DNA from: FEN-1219 sp963744305
GTDB taxonomy: Bacteria > Pseudomonadota > Gammaproteobacteria > Steroidobacterales > Rariloculaceae
Assembly: GCA_963744305.1 (NCBI GenBank)
Contig: CAVUTF010000021.1
Location: 101,736 to 165,735 of the forward strand
Reading direction: 5' to 3'
DNA: 64,000 bases
A model generated the notes under the pieces. The model was not told the DNA's origin and did no database searches. It was given only the letters and a program-made list of their open reading frames with translations. This document shows positions 7,502-18,387 of this stretch, piece by piece. The first letter of the stretch is position 1. The number at the start of each line of letters is the position of its first letter. The translations under genes and the position numbers were made by a program.

Positions 7502-8868
7502 TGCATCCAACCGAGGCGTCGCGGATCGACATCGCGATGGACGCTGAGCTCGCGCGCCTCGCCCCGCGACCGCAGTCGCTCGAAGACACAGGCCTGAGCC
7601 AGACATTCGTCGCGGATCTCATCGCGAAGCACCTGCTCGACGGCGGCGTGCTGACGATTTTGCAGCTCGTGCAGCGCCTTGCGCTGTCTGGGAAGCTCAT
7701 CGAATCCGTGCTGCATTTCATGCGCGAGGAAGCGCGACTCGAGGTGATGGCTGCGCGCGACACGGACGGCGGCCTGCGGTATCGCCTAACCGACCGCGGT
7801 CGAAGCACCGCGCTCGATGCAATGCTGCGCAGCGGTTACATCGGCCCGTGTCCCGTGCCGTTGCATGTCTATTCGAAGGTCGTGCGCGCGCAAACCGTGC
7901 ATGGCCGCTCCATCACGAAAGGCGCGATGCGCAGGGCGTTCGAGGGCGTGGTCCTCGAAGAAGCTCTGCTCGACCGTCTCGGGCCCTCCCTCAACTCGGG
8001 CAGAGCCATCTTCGTGTACGGCCCGGCAGGAACGGGCAAAACATACATCGCTCAAAAGCTGCGGCGTTTGTTCCACGACCGAACACTGATCCCTCACGCA
8101 ATAAGCGTGAACGAGACGATCATCAGCGTGTTCGATCCGCTCGTGCATCGAGCAGCTAGTCGCGATACCGCCGGTGTGAACCTTCGGCTCGAAAGCGGGC
8201 ATGACCCGCGCTTCGTCTGCTGCGAGCGGCCGGTCGTGATTGCCGGAGGCGAGCTCACGACGGACATGCTGGAGATTCAATTCGACTCCGCGACACGACA
8301 GCACCGCGCGCCGTTGCAGCTGAAGGCGAACAACGGCATGTTCATGTTGGACGACATGGGTCGGCAGAAAGCGCCGCCCGAGGCGATCTTCAATCGCTGG
8401 ATCGTTCCAATGGAGGAGAAGAAAGACTATCTGAGTCTGGGTTCCGGCCGACACTTCAGCGTGCCGTTCGATGTCGTGCTGATCTTTTCCACCAATATGC
8501 ATCCATTGGACTTGGCGGATGAAGCGTTCTTGCGGCGTATCGGCTACAAGATCGAGTTCAACTACCTTACGCGCGAGCAGTACCGCCAAATCTGGCAGGA
8601 CGCCTGTCGCGAATACGGTGTCGTCTACGAAGCGGAAACACTCGAATTCGTGCTGTCGGAGCTCCACGAAAAAGAGTCCGTGCGGCTGTTGCCTTGCCAT
8701 CCCCGAGACTTGCTCGGTATTGCAGTGGATCTGGCCGTCTATCTCGGCGAGCCGCGCCGCCTCACGAAGGAACAGTTGCGCTGGGCGTGGAGCAACTATT
8801 TCGTCTCACTGAAAGGTTCTAACGGAGCAGACGCGGAATCTTGCGTGGCTGCCTGCAGGGAGGATTAG
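7495..8868 (+). CDS. Tad-locus AAA ATPase with winged N-terminal region
   Basis: 457 residues, ATG 7495, overlapping the repaired cpaA end. Residues ~1-105 look like a helical/winged-helix module (IAKHLLDGGVLTILQLVQRL). A MoxR/dynein-like AAA core follows: Walker A GPAGTGKT near residue 180, Walker B MFMLDDMG near 283, sensor-1 asparagine in LIFSTNMHPLDLADEAF and an arginine pair in FLRRIGYKIEF. Similar ATPases occur in some proteobacterial tad clusters, described there as chaperone-like and associated with Flp assembly, but they are not part of the canonical Tad set. A remodelling role on pilus components is inference. The gene is intact and followed three bases later by cpaB. Confidence 0.78.
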   Translation: MVVHPTEASRIDIAMDAELARLAPRPQSLEDTGLSQTFVADLIAKHLLDGGVLTILQLVQRLALSGKLIESVLHFMREEARLEVMAARDTDGGLRYRLTDRGRSTALDAMLRSGYIGPCPVPLHVYSKVVRAQTVHGRSITKGAMRRAFEGVVLEEALLDRLGPSLNSGRAIFVYGPAGTGKTYIAQKLRRLFHDRTLIPHAISVNETIISVFDPLVHRAASRDTAGVNLRLESGHDPRFVCCERPVVIAGGELTTDMLEIQFDSATRQHRAPLQLKANNGMFMLDDMGRQKAPPEAIFNRWIVPMEEKKDYLSLGSGRHFSVPFDVVLIFSTNMHPLDLADEAFLRRIGYKIEFNYLTREQYRQIWQDACREYGVVYEAETLEFVLSELHEKESVRLLPCHPRDLLGIAVDLAVYLGEPRRLTKEQLRWAWSNYFVSLKGSNGADAESCVAACRED

Positions 8869-8871
8869 TCG

Positions 8872-9674
8872 ATGTTCAAGAGAAGGGGTCTGTTCCTCGT
8901 GTTGATCTCGCTCGTGATGGGCGTGGGTGCCGCGTGGGCAGCCAACAAGTGGGTGCAGACACGACTCGGGCCCGCCGCGGAAGACGCGGTGGAGGTCGAT
9001 ACTGTCGTCGCAGCGGCGCTCGATATTCCATACGGAACCAAGGTGGAGGGCCGCCACATCAGGATGCTCACGCTGCCGGCAGGAACCGCGCCGGAGGCAG
9101 CCGTTCGCGAGACTGCGCAAATCGAGGGAATGGTAGCCACAATCGACGTCCTCCGAGGCGAAATCCTCATGCGCGATCGGTTCGCCGAGCACGGCACAGG
9201 CAGCACCCTGGCGGCATTGGTCCAGAAAGACATGCGGGCGGTGACGGTGCGCGTCGACGACGTCGTCGGCGTAGCGGGCTTCCTCTTGCCGGGCAACCGA
9301 GTCGACGTGCTCGCAAGCCGGATGGACAACCAAAGCAGGCGTGCGGTCACAGACACGATCCTCAAGAATCTGAAAGTTCTTGCCGTAGATCAGACGGCGT
9401 CGACCGACAAGAACGAGCCGGTGATCGTCAGAGCGGTGACGCTCGAAATGACGCCGGAGCAATCCGAAATCCTCATCAAGGCGAAGGAAGAAGGAACCAT
9501 TCAACTGACGTTGCGTAACCCGCTCGCGCCGGAAGAGGTCGTCGTCGAAGAAAAACCGCCGCCCGCGCCGCCACCCGTCGTGCGGCCGGCGCCGCGGCCG
9601 GCGCCGCCGCCGCAGAAATCACGATGACCGTCATTCGCGGCACGGCCGTCGCAACCACGAAACCGCAGCCTTAA
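8872..9674 (+). CDS. cpaB: Flp pilus assembly protein CpaB/RcpC (frameshift near end)
   Basis: ATG 8872. One N-terminal membrane segment (GLFLVLISLVMGVGAAWAAN) is followed by a SAF domain (residues ~40-105, ALDIPYGTKVEGRHI to RGEILMRDRF) and the RcpC domain (VTVRVDDVVGVAGFLLPGN, VDVLASR, VTLEMTPEQSEILIKAKEEG). A proline-rich tail follows. The written frame stops at 9627, but TVIRGTAVATTKPQP in the next frame, ending TAA 9672-9674, is the usual CpaB ending, so a slip lies in the Pro-rich GC tract (9555-9615). It is thought to act in the periplasm with the CpaC secretin. Forty-four bases separate it from cpaC. Confidence 0.88.
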
Positions 9675-9718
9675 TGAGAGTAGTCGCTTCTTAAATCGAG
9701 AACCCAGGGAAGACAACA

Positions 9719-11275
9719 ATGACAAAGGAACTGCACTTGAGAACCGGCTGGGTGAGCATCCTACTGCTTGCATCGCTCTGCCTGAGCCGCGCGGGCGCCC
9801 AAGACCTGCTTACGCCTGGCGGTCTCGTGGGTGGCAATCAGTTGACCGTGCCGCTATTCAAATCACGCGTGCTGCGGCTCGACGCCCCAGCCACTCGTAT
9901 TTCGGTGGGTAACCCCGACATCGCCGACATCTTGATCCTGCGCTCGACGCAGCTATACGTGCTCGGCAAAGATCTCGGAACCACCAACGTGCTCGTGTGG
10001 GACTCGGAAGATCGCCTGATCGGCGCCGCCAACGTGGAAGTCGTCCACGACCTCGAGAATCTCAAAGAGAAGCTCTACCAGTTGCTGCCGAACGAGCAGA
10101 TTCTAGTGTATTCGGCGCAGCGATCGATCGTGCTCGCGGGCGAAGTCTCGAGCGTCACTGCAATGAATGCGGCGATCAGCGTCGCGAACACTTACCTTGC
10201 CCAAATCGCCACGGCAACCGAGGCGACGCAGTTCGAGCAGCAGAGTCAATCGCGCGCGCGAGGATCGCGCAGTGGGCGAAATCATCAACCTCATGCAAGT
10301 AGGCGGCGTCCAGCAGGTGATGCTCGAAGTGAAAGTGGCCGAGATCAACCGGCAGGAGCTCAAGCGGATGCACGCCCAGTTCAACGGCGTCAACCTCAAC
10401 GGTGAATGGACATTCGGCGGCGTGAACGGTGGAGCGTCGTTCCCCGACGTGGTCGTTCAACGATCCCAGTGAGCGGTCGCTTGCCGGTATTCCCGGATCG
10501 CATCGCTCCTTGGGGACCCGCGATCGATGAGTTCGCGCCTAACGACATGCAGATCGTGAACCAAGGACTGTTCGCGAGCTTCTTGAGCGAAGACTCCCTG
10601 TTCAACCTGGCGCTCGATATCGCGAAGGAGAATAGGCTCGCGAAAATCCTCGCAGAGCCGACGTTGACGACGCTCACTGGCGCGGAAGCGACGTTCCTCT
10701 CCGGCGGCGAAATCGCGATTCCCGTGCCACAGGGAGATTTTCGTACGACCTTCGAGTTCAAGGAGTTCGGCGTCGCCGTGACGTTCCTACCGGTAGTCCT
10801 CGGCTCCGGCCTGATCAATCTGAAGGTCGACGTCACCGTGAGCGAGATCACGCGACTCGACCCGGCCAGCACGATCCCGCTGCAACTCGGCACTCGTAGG
10901 GCGACAGCAACAGTGGAGTTGCGCGAAGGTCAGACGATGGGACTAGCCGGGCTCATCAACGAGAACCTTCGCGAAGCCGTCGAAAAGTTCCCTGGTCTCG
11001 GCAGCATTCCCATTCTCGGCGCCTTGTTCCGGAGTCAGGACTTCATCGATCAAGAAACGGAGCTCGTGATCACCGTGACACCGCGCCTCGCGAAGCCGAT
11101 GTCACCGGAGGACGCGCGCTACCCGACGGACAACTTCGTCGAGCCGAGCGACATGCAGTTCTACATGCTCGGCAAGCTCGAAGGCCGCGCACCGCGCTCG
11201 GGCTCGGGCTCGGATGACAACGCCGCCCGCGTACCGGGCGGCACAGACGGCACCTTCGGCCATCAGCTCGAGTGA
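9719..11275 (+). CDS. cpaC: Outer-membrane secretin CpaC/RcpA (two frameshifts)
   Basis: ATG 9719 with GGGAAG upstream. A signal peptide (LLLASLCLSRAGAQ) is followed by the BON/pilus-N region (APATRISVGNPDIADILIL, LGTTNVLVW). Near 10253 the frame changes to one reading GEIINLMQVGGVQQVMLEV and VAEINRQELKRMHAQFNGVN, and near 10460 to a third holding the secretin core: LAEPTLTTLTGAEATFLSGG, IPVPQG, FKEFGVAVTFLPVVL, LREGQTMGLAGLINENLREA and FPGLGSIPILGALFRSQ. All parts of a secretin are present, so two sequencing slips are more likely than decay. It forms the outer-membrane ring through which the Flp pilus exits. Confidence 0.9.
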
Positions 11276-11295
11276 GCAAAGGAAAAGAAACAGCC

Positions 11296-11613
11296 ATGAA
11301 ATCACAGAATGCAAGGACTTTCTTGGGGCTAGCCGCACTGGCAACGTTGGGCGCGTGCACTGCCTATCCAAGAACCGAAGCGGACTTCGGCAACTCGGTG
11401 CGCCACATGATCAATAGTCAAGCCATCGTAAACGGACCCGTGGACACCGCTCCTGTGGAGACGACCGATGGCCAACGGCTCAACGGCGTGCTCGAAGCGC
11501 TTCGCACCGACGTCGCGCGCGAGAGCAGCGGCCCGCCTCCGGTCACGCTCTCGCTTGGAAGCGGCACGCCTCAGCGTGACGTTGGGAGTTCGGCGATGAA
11601 ACGCATCACGTAG
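11296..11613 (+). CDS. Small Tad-locus lipoprotein
   Basis: About 105 residues from ATG 11296; a GTG at 11272 overlapping the cpaC stop is an alternative. A lipoprotein signal ends LATLGACTAYP (lipobox LGAC). The mature part has DFGNSVRHMINSQAIVNGP, a motif I associate with small proteins found just after the secretin in tad loci. It may act as a pilotin-like or RcpB/CpaD-like outer-membrane partner of CpaC, by position only. Its last codons coincide with the start codon and SD of tadG, where a frameshift is suspected, so the exact end is uncertain. Confidence 0.65.
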   Translation: MKSQNARTFLGLAALATLGACTAYPRTEADFGNSVRHMINSQAIVNGPVDTAPVETTDGQRLNGVLEALRTDVARESSGPPPVTLSLGSGTPQRDVGSSAMKRIT

Positions 11614-12869
11614 AGGCTCTTGCGATACGCCGATCCGGCAACGCGGCGCGGTGCTCGTGCTCTTTGCGCTTGCGATGGTGGCCATGCTCGGTCTCGTCGG
11701 CTTGGCGCTGGACGGCGGTCACGGGATGCTGAACAAAACGCGATTGCAGAACACTGTGGATGCGGCAGCCTTGAGCGCCGCGAAAACCCTCGATCAAACC
11801 GGTGACGAGGCGCTTGCAACCGCGGAAGCGCTGCAAACGTTCTCGACGAATTCCTCGGGGCTCGGCAACAACGAGATGGCCGCTTCTTACGGCGCCGGCG
11901 ACCTCGACGTCGATGTGGAGTTTTCGAACACACTGCACCCCTTCGCTTCCGGTTCCATTCCGCCGCTCTACGTGCGAGTCAGAGCTACGAACTTCCGGCT
12001 ACCGGGTTGGTTCATACCGGTTTTCGGGGTGGATGAAATGATCGTCGGGGCGAGCGCGGTCGCGGGACCGAGTCCGACGATCCAGACGGGGTGCAACCTC
12101 GCGCCGATGATGGTGTGCGGCGACCCGGACGCGCCGCCCGAAGACAATTTCGGGTATGAGCTCGGAGAGGCAGACGTCTTGAAGAGCTCGACCAACAGCT
12201 TCGAGGTCGGCCCCGGCAACTTCCAGCTGGTCCGCCTTGGCGGCGGCCAAGGAGCGGCCGACTTACGGCTGGCGATGGCCGGCAACTATGCAGGTTGCGT
12301 CACGACCGGCAACACCGTACCGACCGAGCCCGGCAACACCGTGGGCCCTGTCGTCCAGGGACTCAACACGCGCTTCGGTGAGTATCTCGGACCGATGCGC
12401 GGCTCGCAGAGCCAGTATCCGCCCGATGTGGTGGTCGGCGAGCCCGATGCCGCCGCTCACTTACGACACGGATACGGACACGATCTATTACAACTCGCAG
12501 CCGCTCGGCGGCGACCCCGAGCCCGACTATTACGACCACGAGGATTACCTAGCCGAAGTCCAGGGCGGATCCTATGACTTCGTTCCGCTGGAGGAAGGAG
12601 GCACCGGTGCTTTCGGCCGGCGCACGCTCGCGGTGCCGGTAGGCGATTGCACTGATACCGTCGAACGGCCAAGGCGACGTGCCGTCCTCGGCTTCCTCTG
12701 CTATCACTTGTTGCAGAGAGCGCAGCAGCACGGCAACGAGTCGCAGGTCTACGGCCAGTTCATCGAAGAGGGCTGCCAGATCACGGGCCGACCGGGACCC
12801 GCGCCGGGTACCGGTCCGGGTCCGTACATCATTCAGCTGTACAAGGACGAGGCGCAGGAAGCCTCGTGA
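11596..12869 (+). CDS. tadG: TadG-like Flp pilus assembly protein (several frameshifts)
   Basis: Proposed start ATG 11596, with GGGAG seven bases upstream. The first residues MKRIT meet a stop at 11611, and the true chain resumes in another frame as RQRGAVLVLFALAMVAMLGL, then DGGHGMLNKTRLQNTVDAAA, the TadE/TadG N-terminal helix with class III leader context. It runs in that frame to ~12447, then shifts to YDTDTDTIYYNSQPLGGDPE and DYYDHEDYLAEVQGGSYDF. A compensating pair of slips near 12660-12700 hides NGQGDVP; the conserved end is LGFLCYHLLQ. Total repaired length is about 420 residues. TadG-like proteins are thought to be anchored minor components of the Flp apparatus. Confidence 0.78.
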
Positions 12870-12873
12870 CGCC

Positions 12874-13344
12874 ATGAGACATCTACCCACAACGTCGCAC
12901 AAATCACGATGCCGCGGCTTGGCGATGGTCGAGCTCACGATCGCGATTCCGATTTTCTTGCTGCTGCTGGTGGCTACCGCAGAGTTCGGCCGCGCATTCC
13001 TGCAGTACAACGCCCTGAGCAAAGGCGTGCGCGACGGAGCGCGCTACGTCGCAGCGAAAGCGCTCAGTGGCTCGACGGGCGTCGTCACGATTTCGGGAGC
13101 CCTGCAGACGCAGACTCGAAACGTCGTCGTGTACGGCAACACGTTGGCCACCGGCACTCCGATCCTCCCTGGCCTCGCACCCGCCCACATCACCGTCGCG
13201 AATGCGGGCCTGCAAAACGTCGTGGTGACGGCGAACTACCCGTACAACCCGATATTCGCCTTCCTGCCGGGGTTCTTCTACGGCGGCGGCGTCGACATGA
13301 ATGGACATACGTTGCGGGCCGCCATCACGATGAGGGCGCTGTGA
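12874..13344 (+). CDS. tadE: TadE-like pseudopilin
   Basis: 156 residues from ATG 12874. The leader ends CRGLAMVELTIAIPIFLLL, with Gly before the cleavage site and Glu at +5 as in pseudopilins. One hydrophobic helix is followed by AEFGRAFLQYNALSKGVRDG, the conserved TadE continuation, and a soluble part. Expected to be processed by CpaA and to prime or control pilus assembly. Intact. The next gene starts inside its stop codon (ATGA). Confidence 0.87.
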   Translation: MRHLPTTSHKSRCRGLAMVELTIAIPIFLLLLVATAEFGRAFLQYNALSKGVRDGARYVAAKALSGSTGVVTISGALQTQTRNVVVYGNTLATGTPILPGLAPAHITVANAGLQNVVVTANYPYNPIFAFLPGFFYGGGVDMNGHTLRAAITMRAL

Positions 13345-13802
13345 TGCGACGGCGGCAACAAGGACTTACTACCGTGGAGTTCGCGATCGTCGCGCTGCTC
13401 GCGCTCATGACGCTGTTGGGCTCGCTCGAGATCGCCCGCGTGTTTTTCGTCTACAACGCGCTCGAGGAGGCGACTCGGCGCGGAGCTCGCGTGGCAGCCG
13501 TCTGCCAGGTGAACGATCCCGCGATTGGGCAGATAGCGTCGTTCACGGCTTCGGGAACCCCGTTGGTCGGCGGCTTGACTCCGGCCAACATCGGGGTGCA
13601 GTACCTGGACGCTTCCGGCAACGTGCTGGCGGACCCGATGGCGAGCTTCGGCTTGATCAACTACGTTCGCGTACGCATCGTCGGATTCACGCACACGTTG
13701 CTTATCCCGCTTTTCTTCACGACGTTCCCGACGCCGTCCTTTGCGACCACGCTGCCTGCGGAGAGTCTCGGCGTTTGGCCAGGAGGTTATTCGCCGTGCT
13801 GA
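13344..13802 (+). CDS. tadF: Second TadE-family pseudopilin (TadF position)
   Basis: 152 residues from ATG 13344, overlapping tadE by one base. MRRRQQGLTTVEFAIVALLA is a class III prepilin leader with Gly before the processed helix and Glu at +5; EIARVFFVYNALEEATRRGA repeats the TadE pattern. The remainder is a small soluble domain with a Cys in AAVCQVNDP and a C-terminal Cys. Likely partner of TadE. The symbol follows locus order; sequence alone supports only TadE family. Confidence 0.8.
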   Translation: MRRRQQGLTTVEFAIVALLALMTLLGSLEIARVFFVYNALEEATRRGARVAAVCQVNDPAIGQIASFTASGTPLVGGLTPANIGVQYLDASGNVLADPMASFGLINYVRVRIVGFTHTLLIPLFFTTFPTPSFATTLPAESLGVWPGGYSPC

Positions 13803-13823
13803 CGGACGCAGGGAGGCGCCCAA

Positions 13824-15007
13824 ATGCCGAGTAAACATCACATTCTGATCGCGAGTCGGTCACGGCAAGGCATTCTCGCCGTGCATGACTTGATCGGAAA
13901 CTCCGACGAGCTGTCGATCGAGACGCGACTGATCGACGATCGGCAGCCCGATCCGCTGCACGATCTCGGACAGCGGCCGGATGTCGTGCTGTTTCGAGTC
14001 AATGGGAATTCCGTTCGCGAATTGGAAGCGCTCGTTGCTCATTTCGGCGTCGATCGACCGCCGTTGATCGTGATCGGCGATGCAGGTCATCCCGAATGCA
14101 TGCGGGCCGCTATGCGGGCCGGTGCCCGTGATTTCTTGGCGCAGGCGGTATCGCGGGCCGAGCTCGTTGCCTGCATCGCTCGGGTCGTGGCCGAAAGCAA
14201 GCAATCGAAACGCAACGCACGAGCGCCGTATCACCGCGTTCGTCAACGCCAAGGGCGGATCAGGAGCGACGTTCCTCGCCTGCAATATCGCGCATCTCTT
14301 TGCCGAGCAGTCCAACATGAAGACGGTGTTGTTGGACCTCGACCTGCAGTTCGGAGCGTTGGCCCGCTACCTCGATATCGAGCCAAAGCGGAGCTTACTG
14401 CAAGCTATCGAGGTCGCCACCGACTTGGACGGCACCGCGATCGAGGCGTATCTCGACGAAGCACAAGAGCGGACTTGCCGTGCTTTCGGGCCTTCGCGAC
14501 GGTGCGATGCTCCAGCAGGACCTGATGGTCGATCGCTTCGATCACGTCTTGGATCTGCTCACAGACACCTGCGAAAGACTGATCATCGACGTGCCACGGC
14601 AGCTCGAGCCGTTCAACGCCAGAGCTCTGGAGCGGGCGGATCAAGTAGTGCTCGTACTGCAGCAGTCCGTACCGAGTCTCCATGACGCAGTACGCATGCA
14701 CGATCTCTTGACGCGTAACCTGTCGATCGCGCGCGAGCAAATCACGATATTGGTGAACCGCTTCCGGAAGGCTGCGTCGGTGGAGCTATCCGACATCGAA
14801 CAGTCCTTCGGGGACGCTGCGACGATCTGCATTCCGAACGACCACGCGGCGGTGAGCGACAGCATCAACATGGGCGTTCCGATTCACGAACACGCACGTC
14901 GCTCGCCGGTGACCAAAGCGCTGCTGCATCTGGAGAAAGAGCTCGGGGGCAAAGGCGCAACGGCAGCCAAAGGCTTTTTTCCGATCCTGCGTCGAGCCGG
15001 TTCATGA
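13824..15007 (+). CDS. cpaE: CpaE/TadZ pilus-localisation ATPase (two frameshifts)
   Basis: ATG 13824. Residues ~1-125 form a receiver-like domain (HHILIASRSRQGILAVHDLI, RPDVVLFRVNG, MRAGARDFLAQAVS) without an obvious phospho-acceptor context. Near 14215 the frame changes and the MinD/ParA-type ATPase begins: RITAFVNAKGGSGATFLACN with a deviant Walker A, then VLLDLDLQFGALARYLDIEP. Near 14470 a second slip leads to LIIDVPRQLEPFNARALERA and the conserved end. TadZ/CpaE directs the pilus machine to its place at the membrane. Stop at 15007, twelve bases before cpaF. Confidence 0.87.
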
Positions 15008-15018
15008 AGGTGACATAG

Positions 15019-16413
15019 ATGGCGTTTCTCAACATAAATCGTTCCCAGAATTCGAGCGCGGCGCCAGCGCGCCGCTCCGCGTGTTGGCGTGCGCAGCTCC
15101 GGCGTCGGCCGGTCCCGCCGAAGGGTCGCTCTCCAAGCTCGAGCTCGAATGGAAAGGAAGAATTCACAGCCGCCTGCTGGAAGTCATCGACCTATCCTTG
15201 ATTGGCACCCTTGGCGATGACCAAGCGCGCATTCAGATTCGCGAGATCAGCCAACGCCTGATGACGGAGGAATCCGCGCCGCTCAACGTGGAGCAGCGCA
15301 AGCGGGTCATCCAGCGCATCGAGGACGAAGTGCTCGGTCTCGGTCCGCTCGAGCCGCTGCTGCAAGATCCGACGATATCGGACATCCTCGTGAACGGCGC
15401 ACGACAGGTCTACATCGAGCGCGGCGGCAAGTTACAGCTCACCGACGTGCGCTTCAACGACGATCAGCACCTGTTGAACATCATCGACCGCATCGTTTCC
15501 GCGGTGGGCCGCCGCATCGACGAATCGTCGCCGATGGTCGATGCGCGCTTGAAGGACGGCTCGCGCGTCAACGCGATCATTCCGCCGCTGGCGATCGACG
15601 GTCCGATGCTTTCGATCCGTCGTTTTGCGGTCGAGTTGCTCTCGGTCGACGATTTGGTCGGCTTGGGCTCATTGACCTCGGAAGTCGCGCGCGTCTTGCA
15701 AGCGATCGTCAAAGGACGGCTGAACGTGCTCGTTTCGGGTGGCACTGGTGCGGGCAAGACGACCCTGCTGAATATCTTGTCGGGGTTCATCCCAGCGGAC
15801 GAGCGCATCATCACAATCGAGGACTCCGCGGAGCTGCAGCTCCAACAACCGCACGTCGTCCGCCTCGAGACGCGTCCGGCGAACATCGAAGGCAAAGGCG
15901 AGGTCACCTCGCGCGAGCTCGTGCGCAACAGCTTGCGCATGCGTCCGGAGCGAGTGATCATCGGCGAGGTGCGCGGCGCCGAAGCGCTCGACATGCTTCA
16001 GGCGATGAATACCGGACACGACGGCTCGCTCACGACCATTCACGCTAATACGCCGCGCGACGCGCTGAGCCGAATCGAGAACATGGTGTCGATGTCCGGG
16101 ATAACCTTCCCGACAAAGACGCTCCGAGCCCAGCTCGCCTCGGCGCTCGATGTCGTGGTCCAAATCGAGCGGCACGAGGACGGCACTCGGCGACGTCGTG
16201 AGCGTGCAGGAGATCAACGGCATGGAAGGCGACGTGATCACGATGTCGGAGCTGTTCGGGTTCGAACGCAAAGGCGTCGACAAGGAAGGCAAGGTCATCG
16301 GCGGTCTCAAGGCCACCGGCATCATTCCGGCCTTCCACAAAGACCTCAAGGCCAAAGGCATCGAAATCCCGATGGAGGTTTTCGAACCTACTTGGCTCGA
16401 CAAAGGGAGATAG
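15019..16413 (+). CDS. cpaF: Tad secretion ATPase CpaF (two frameshifts)
   Basis: ATG 15019. After ~20 residues a slip near 15075 leads to the frame holding KLELEWKGRIHSRLLEVIDL and the full GspE/VirB11-type ATPase: Walker A VLVSGGTGAGKTTLLNIL, Asp box ITIEDSAELQLQQPHV, Walker B IIGEVRGAEALDMLQAM, and the His box NTGHDGSLTTIHAN. Near 16185 another slip precedes SVQEINGMEGDVITMSELF and the end FEPTWLDKGR. Repaired length is about 465 residues. It powers Flp pilus assembly from the cytoplasmic face with TadB/TadC. It is also called TadA in the literature and should not be confused with the tRNA deaminase tadA at 42.6 kb. Confidence 0.92.
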
Positions 16414-16416
16414 CCG

Positions 16417-17395
16417 ATGCCGGAAAACAGCTTACTCGTATACCTCGGGCTCGTGTTTGCGGCGGTGTTCCTGCTGTCGCAAGGCATGATCATCCCCGTA
16501 TTCGGGGAAGGCCGAAAGGCGAGACAACGGCTGCGCGAGCGTCTCGCAGACATCGAGAAGGCGAGCGGCTCCGAAGCCCTCGCGTCCCTGCTCCGCGAGC
16601 GTTACCTGCGACAGCTGTCGCCCATCGAGCGGCAGCTCGAGGCGCTCCCGGGGATGGAGAGGTTGAGCAGAATGATCGAGCAGTCGGGCAACCGGACGCT
16701 CGCGTATCGAGTAGTGCTCTTGTCCATTCTGCTTGCCGGAGTCGCCGCGACGGCGGCCTGGACGTTCAGCAGAATGCCGGCAGCGGCAGCCGTAGCGCTC
16801 GTCGTGGGCCTAGCACTTCCGTACCTGAAGATCGCTCGCGATCGGGCACAACGCTTCGCACGTTTGGAAGAGCAGCTGCCGGACGCGATCGACATCATGC
16901 GGCGCGCTTTGATGGCCGGGCACCCTTTCAATGCGGCCCTAAAGCTCGTCCACGAGGATATGCAGGAGCCAGTCGCGCGCGAGTTTGACCTGACTTTTGC
17001 CGATATCAACTACGGCAACGACGTCCGCCGGGCGATGCTCGGGTTGCTCGCAGCGCGTACCGAGCGTGACCGTGATGGCGTTCGTTACGGCAGTGCTCGT
17101 CCAAAAGGAAACCGGCGGCAATCTCGCCGAAATACTCAATCAGATATCGACCGTCATCCGGGGCCGGTTCCGTTTTCAGCGCAGGGTCCGCACGCTGTCG
17201 GCCGAAGGCAGAATGTCGGCGTGGGTGCTCGCCATGGTTCCGCTGGTCCTGTTTGCCGCCATGGCGATCATGAATCCCGGCTATTTGCCGCTGCTCTTCG
17301 ATGAGCCCGTCGGGAGACAGCTCGCGGTGTTCGCCGTCGTCTGGGGCGCGATCGGCATCTACTGGATTCGCAGGCTCATACGCATCGACGTATAG
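16417..17395 (+). CDS. tadB: Inner-membrane platform protein TadB (frameshift)
   Basis: ATG 16417, four bases after cpaF. N-terminal membrane helix (SLLVYLGLVFAAVFLLSQGM), two central helices (VVLLSILLAGVAATAAW; AAVALVVGLALPYLKI), then the T2SF/GspF domain: LEEQLPDAIDIMRRALMAGH. A slip near 17050 joins LGLL to QRVPSVTVMAFVTAVLVQKE, GGNLAEILNQISTVIRGRFR and two C-terminal helices. Repaired length is about 325 residues. It forms the inner-membrane platform with TadC for the CpaF motor. Confidence 0.87.
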
Positions 17396-17404
17396 GAGCT
17401 GAAT

Positions 17405-18368
17405 GTGGACGCCTTATTGCACTGCTGCAACGGTGGATCGACGATCCGCAGACGTTGCGCATCGTACTCGTGGCATTGGTCGCCGGCACGTTTCCTGATC
17501 TTCGGGCTACGGCTTAGGACTCCTAACGCTCGGTGTCACGGACCCGATCCGGCGCCGTCTGACGCGGAAGCCGCCCGAGGCGCAAGCCGAGAAGGGCCGT
17601 ACGCTCGTGTGGATCAATACGCTGCTCGGGCCGGTGGCGAGCTACGTGCTGCCGCAGAACGAGATCGAGCGCAACCAGATCACGCAGACACTCGTGCACG
17701 CCGGCTTCCGTTCTCCCACGGCCGTTCAAAGCTACTACGCCATCAAGGTGGTCCTCACCGTGGCGCTACCCGGGATCTTTCTGCTCGTCGCGCGGTGGCT
17801 GCCGAACCTCACCACTCAAATGGAGCTTTTCGGCGCCCTAACTGCAAGCGGGATAGGCCTTCTAGTTCCGAACATGGTGCTAACGCGTCTTCTAGAGAAG
17901 CGGAAAAAAAGATTGCGCAACGCCTTTCCCGACGCGCTCGATATGCTCGTCGTGTGCGTGGAGGCGGGCTTGGGGATATCGCAAGCGCTGCAGCGCGTGG
18001 CCGACGAGCTCGGAGTGAGTCACCCGGAGCTCGCGCAAGAGCTCGCGCTCGTCAATGCGGAGATCCGGGCGGGCGTCGACCGCGTTGCAGCACTGAAGAA
18101 TCTCGCCTACCGCACCGGTCTCGAAGACATTCAAGGCCTCGTGAGCTTGCTGGTTCAAACGCTGCGGTTCGGGACGAGCATCGCGGAATCGCTGCGCGTC
18201 TATTCCTTCGAGTTTCGCGACAAACGCATGCAGAAGGCCGAGGAGCAGGCCGCGAAAATCGGCACGAAGATGATCTTTCCCTTGGTCATCTTCCTTTTTC
18301 CGGGCTTTTTCATCGTCGCGGTCGGCCCCGCCGTAATGGCATTGATCTCGGTCTTCGGCACCAAGTGA
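17405..18368 (+). CDS. tadC: Inner-membrane platform protein TadC (frameshifts near the start)
   Basis: GTG 17405 with AGGAG six bases upstream, overlapping the tadB stop. MDALL is followed, after an apparent lost G near 17420, by ALLQRWIDDPQTLRIVLVAL in another frame. A further slip near 17510 reaches LTLGVTDPIRRRLTRKPPEA and the long intact part: SPTAVQSYYAIKVVLTVALP, the GspF core RNAFPDALDMLVVCVEAGLG, GTSIAESLRVYSFEFRDKRM and the end MIFPLVIFLFPGFFIVAVGP. Repaired length is about 320 residues. It pairs with TadB in the inner membrane. Confidence 0.85.
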
Positions 18369-18387
18369 GAACAATGGGAGAAGAAAC

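Noticed and set aside
15019..16413. Symbol tadA for the pilus ATPase
   Set aside because: cpaF is used to avoid confusion with the tRNA deaminase tadA at 42.6 kb.
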